Shown in pieces: positions 56,301 to 62,300 of a stretch of DNA of 64,000 nt (positions are counted from its first letter, which is position 1; each line of letters begins with the position of its first letter). The notes under the pieces are model-generated. The model did not search any database, was not told where the DNA came from, and was given only the letters and a program-made list of their open reading frames with translations. The translations under genes were made by a program, and so were the position numbers. This stretch comes from Strongylocentrotus droebachiensis (Eukaryota > Echinodermata > Echinoidea > Camarodonta > Strongylocentrotidae): the NCBI GenBank assembly GCA_035222895.1, contig JAVYIG010007870.1, forward strand, positions 1-64,000, written 5' to 3'.

Positions 56301-59300
56301 GTCTGGACCGTGATATCTTATGGACTTATGCGCTAACAAAGTTTTAGGATTGTGTAAATGAAAATCAGTACAATTACGCGTTGGATATGAGTGAACATGG
56401 GAATTAGGAATAAATACGTCATGAAAAAGAGGAAGTGAATTTTGTGTGTATTTAAACAAACAGATTGCTGTTTGATATAAGTGCAAATCACTCACTTTTA
56501 AAATGTTTAATCTATAAAATAACAGATTTGTATGAGCTAAATAATTAGAATGAGTACAAATCCTAAGTGCTCTTTTTTGCAAGAGAAAAATTATATTAAT
56601 CTTAGTTATACTACAGTTCCCCCAAACTACATTACAGTATGTAAAATAAGGTAACACTAATGCATTATATAATGTATAAAGTATTTTCTCGGGTACAAGG
56701 TCCCTCATTTTACCAATTACCCCAACTGCCCTTGAAATTGATGTTGTAATATTATTTACATGATTATTTCAAGTAAGCTTAGAATCCAAAGTTATACCTA
56801 CAAATTTTGTCGATTTCCTTTCAACTATAGAAATATCATCAATAACAATGTTTTTAACCTGATCAAAGTGTGTTTGGGAAGCACAAACATTTATAAAACA
56901 TGTTTTATCTAAATCAGAATATGAACAGAATAGGGTAACCAGGCATTTTGAAGAAATATCCTTGATTCCAATGGAACATATCTTTTAACAATTTTTTGAC
57001 AGTTTTCAAGATTTGTGTGCTTGTACATGCATTTTACAATTTGCTGTGCTCACATTGCGTATTATCATATTTCACTGTTATTATCGTGCTACATACGATA
57101 AAATGGGTCTGGTTGGAATCTCTGAAGAGGTGATATGCAAGATCTGCTGCAGGGCTGCGTCTCACGAAACCTTCATAATTACAAGTTGAGCGACATCCCA
57201 TTGAAACACGTGTTAAACTTAATACACGCGTTTCAATGGGATGTCGCTCAACTTGTACTTATGACGGTTTCGTGAGACGCAGCCCAGATCACCTAAAAAG
57301 ACAACTTTCAAATGTTCCATAGTATCAAATTCAAACAAGGGAAGAAAAGCTCTTGAGACAGCTCATTATGTAATTGCATACCTGCCAACATTTGAAAATA
57401 AGAATTAGGAATTTCAAGCATGGTATGCCTTCGAAAATAAGAAATCTGTACCCTTATCAGGCACATGCAGCAATATGCGGTAAATTTGTACAAAAAAGCG
57501 AATTCAAATTCGCTGCTCGATCATGCAGCCATTCAACGCATGCAATACGTGAACTCTCGAATCGCAGCACATGATAAAACGAGCTTAATTTGGCTTTAGC
57601 ACACACACAAAAACAAAAAAACAAAACATTTTTTGTTGTTGTTGAAAAATCTTAATATTCTGAATTATCTGGAAGTGCTGGCAGGTATGTATTTGATTAA
57701 ACAAAATTTGTGTTAACTTACCTTCAACTTCTTGGCAGAACTTATGTAGTTTGTGCATGGGGCAGGTTTCACAGATAATGTGCAGTTTGTTATGATGAAG
57801 GGCAGCATTGAAGGCCTGTCTCATTGTGTTCATTATACATTCAACCTGGAGAGTCAGGGTGAAAAATGACAAATATATAAATCCCACATAGTTGATAGAA
57901 CTCAGTTTTAAATTCAGCATTTGTGAACTGAGCTATAAAACTATTTCTTTTAGGTGAAAACTAGTATTTAAAATCATATTTTATGCACAACTATATTGCA
58001 TTCTAATCTGAGTGTACTATTTTTCAAATTACTATTTTAAAGTAAACATTAACAACATACATGTACCCCCTGATATAGTGGTGTTGATCTTAACTTTCCT
58101 TTCCAAAGAAAAGGCGACATGCACATAGACAAAATAACATGCTTTGTGGAAAAACAGGTGTGAGCAAAATTAACAAAGTCCCCTCATTCAATAAGCCTAA
58201 TTAAAGGCTAGGTAAAAGTAAGTAGCCACAGAACACCAAGCAAAACAAAACCATTGGCATGGCTGTTTCTATGGTTTTAATCATTATTGATAACTTCCTT
58301 AAAGGTACTATGTCCTATTTGCAGGCCAAAAAAAATAAAAGGTTGAATTCCAACGGCATTTGAAAGACAATACTAACTTAGAACTTCCCTAAAAAAAAGG
58401 GGGCTTGAAAATGTCTTTATAAAGTGGGAAAATAACGACTATTAGTTGTCAATCGACTTAGGAGCTATAGAGCCAATGAGTAATAGTCTGATTTTTCAGA
58501 CCTTTGTACCGAATGGTCGTACGTTTTATGCTGTGCAAAGATTTGATCAGTTTAATTTTGGCCATTACAAGAAGTGGGTTATTGGTGTAGACAAATGGTC
58601 ATGTACCCTTTACAGCTCATTTTATGTGTGTTATTACCAAAGATGAAAAAGCCAGTCGGTCACTCAATAGTGTCTCACAGTGAAGTCTAGCAAGTAAACA
58701 GGTTTCCTTGCATAATTTGAATGTTAGGACACTGATAACGTTAACATTTCACAGATATGACATATTCATAATTCCTGCAAAGTTCTACAGATTTTGATGT
58801 TGACTGCAAAAGGGACAGTGTCTTTAAAATAGGATGTACTTGACGTAGTTCGGATCATGACTTAACCTCTGTAAATCCTTCTGTAAGGCAAGAATATCGT
58901 AAAGTGAGAAATAGCATATCGGGAAAGACACCATGATGTTGTGGAGTATGCATGTACCTTTTGCAGGCTTAAAATAAACATCTGCTACAAAGTACAATGG
59001 TATGGATTAGAAACTACTTTAAAGGCCTCTTTGCAAAGATTATTTTTATAAAATTATACTTACCATAATTACTGGAGGATCTGTAAAACATATTTAGTTT
59101 TAATACGAATATGCAAATATACCATACCCACACCAAATGTGATGTTTGAAAAATTTGATGAAATTTAAAATGAAATTACATGTAGTTCTTAATTGGTCTT
59201 ACCTACCCTATATACACTGTCAACAAATCACATTTGGGTACCGGTAGGTTATAAACTTTTAATCTGCGTAGCATAAATAATTTTATATTCCTTTTCTTCA

Positions 59301-62300
59301 TCAATTCAGTAACATGAGCATTCCATTTGAGGTCGTTTTAAATTATAACACCAATGATTTTCACAGTATTTACACAAGGTAGTGGTGTATTATATAACAA
59401 AGGTGGTTGTAGAGGCAGCTTGGAAAATGAGACAGACATCGTAGAACATTTTGATGCATTCAACTTCATATCATTGCTAGAAGTCCACTATTCAAGTAGT
59501 TCAATTTGGTGTTGTAATTGAGAAATTTGGGTAATAGTCAATCTGCATTCTACTATTGTTAAGTCATCTACATATTTAAAATATGACAACTAAGTATCTC
59601 TGCAGGCATCATTAAAGATAAACTTTAGTACTGGTAATGCGATTGCATTGTGAAAGAAAAGGTGTGGAAAGGATCAGAAACAGTTGATCATGTAGCATGT
59701 AAGTATTGGTGTGCACTGCAAGGTTCTGGAGTCATCAAAATCATAATAAATTTGACCGAGTCTTGGTAAAGTAACAAGCACTGTACACAGAAAGCTATAT
59801 ATGGGACAACACACATGGTGTCGGGGCTAGTACTACCTTGATTTCCTTGTCTTTCTATGCTCATTACTCAGCCAGTATACATTTTCTTCCAAAAAATTGT
59901 TTGGCACATGTCATTTATTTGTAATCTTGAACATTCAGTATAAGTTTCGTTTGATTCTGTGAGAATTAATTTTCTTTTTTTTACCAGAAATGGAGTTTAT
60001 CTTTAATCATTATTAAAAATAAAATGGGGCCAAGTTTGGTACCTTGACATATGCCTACACCAATGTATTTTGATTCTGATAACTGACCTCTATACTTGAC
60101 GGTTTGTTGATGATTACTCAGAAAATCTATTACGAATGAAATTACACAAGTACGGACATACATTTCACATAATTTAGCAATGATGATATTATGCTTAATT
60201 CGATCGAATGCTTTGGAAAAATCAGTCAGAATGAGTGTTAATAGTGATTTAGGTTTGCCAGCATTACTATACAAGGCATGCAACAGCCCAATCAGATAGT
60301 GACATGTAGACATGTTCTTTCTATTTCCAAATAAATGACTCTGCAATCTTCGCAAAATATGACGTTAATGCAATTGGTCTTAACTCATTGATTGTAGGTG
60401 GATAACACTTTGGAAGAGGTATGATCTCTGCATATTTCCACAATTGGGGAAAAATACCAAAGTCAAAAGATGAATTCAGTATATTAGTTATTAAGGTGTA
60501 CTCAATTTAACTGCAAATTCACAAATTATGCAAACTGGTAAATCATTGGAGGTACTTGTTTTTTGTAACTTTAGTTTACACAACAATCGGACACTTGGTG
60601 GGTGATGGTACCGTAAATCTCTGTGTATAAGATGCACCTGTGTATAAGACGCACCCCTATTTTGAGGCCAAGAAAAAAAAAATTGTTTTTTAATTTATTT
60701 ATTTTTGCCGACAGCAAGCCAGGTCCATGTTAAAAAAAACCACGCGGGAAGGACTTTCATTTAACTGTGAGGTGCAGTTGAATGTGTAAGATCATTAATG
60801 TAAATTAAAAAACAGTAGAGGACTTAGGATAGAACCTTGTGGTACGCCGTGTGTATAGAAGAAAAATTGAAGGAATTATTATTATAAACTACATATTGAG
60901 ATCTATCAGAAAGATTACTTTCAAGCCAAGATGACACACAAATTTGAGTGTTGTTCTAGTTTCTGAGTGGTGAGTCAACACACCAATTACTGAGCTGGGA
61001 GACATTGCCAGGCATAGCGCCAGGTGGAGGGGCATAAATTGAAACTTTAAACAAAAACCGACTTTGAGTTTTTTTCGGCGGCAAAAAGGTGCGTCTTATA
61101 CACAGAGATTTACAGTAAATAAGAAGGTAGCTTGCCATTATTAAGCTTAGGTAGGTCTGATGCTATCTGCAAAATATATAATTTATACGATTAGCAGCTT
61201 CTTTAAAGTTATTTGGATCATTTGTAGCGAGGCCAGGAATGTTAATCAGTGCTTGGTCTTGAGGGGCATTTGTATTAAAGTAGCTTTAAATAATTTGACG
61301 ATACCAGCTTGCAGGATTCTGAGTTTTCAATTTTCGAACTCTTTTGTTATAGAATTCTTTCTGCGGCTCTTATTTCTTAAGTGACGCCAAAGGACCTGGT
61401 TATGTACATATCAAGCTTGCTGTCTTTGCTCAATCAGAGATTTATTACATTACAGTTGATCCATGGTTTATCATTTACATGCATGAAATTGTTTTTACTG
61501 GTAAGTATTGATCAACACTTTTTTGAAGAGTACTACAAATATATCACATTTTGTAGAAGGGTCGTCAGTGCTATATACATCATCCCAGGTATGGTCTATC
61601 AACCAAGTTCCAAATTCTCTAATTCCAGTATCACATGGATAACAGTTATACAAGTACATTGTAGTTTTTGTACAATCAAATCAGCTCCATAATCATAATG
61701 TCCCCCCCCCCCCTTTGAATAGAAATATACATTTACATCATGCGTTTTCTTCTTTTTTTTCTCTGCAATTCATTAATTGTTCATCCTGCTATTCTGTGCT
61801 ATTTATTTATGTGAAGTCACATGGATTGGAAAAGAAGACTTTTGGGTTATAGTTATTCAGTGAATCTACGTCTTTTCCCCGCATTCATGTGACTCACTTC
61901 AAGTCTTCAAGTTGTTTTCGTGTTTTGTATACACTGTTTCTTGATTTGGTCTTTTCCAAATAAATAATAACAACAACAATAATTAAAAAAGTAATAGTGG
62001 TGATGCTATCGATCATCATGATTGGAAATATTTGGTATCCCTTATTCTTTCTTTCTTTCTTTCTTTTTTACTTTCCCTCCCTCCCTCTCCATCCCCTCCT
62101 CTATTCTTCCCATCCACCCCTCCCTCATCTTGCAAAAGGTTCTATATCATCACATGGGCAAGGCTTTCCAACCATCTCATGATACCATTGATCTGTAACC
62201 AGATAACGGTGGTGATGCTATCCATCATCTTGATAGGTGTCACATGACCAAGCAATGATAACATCTACATGTAGGTCGTCATGTAACCTTTCAAGATGGA

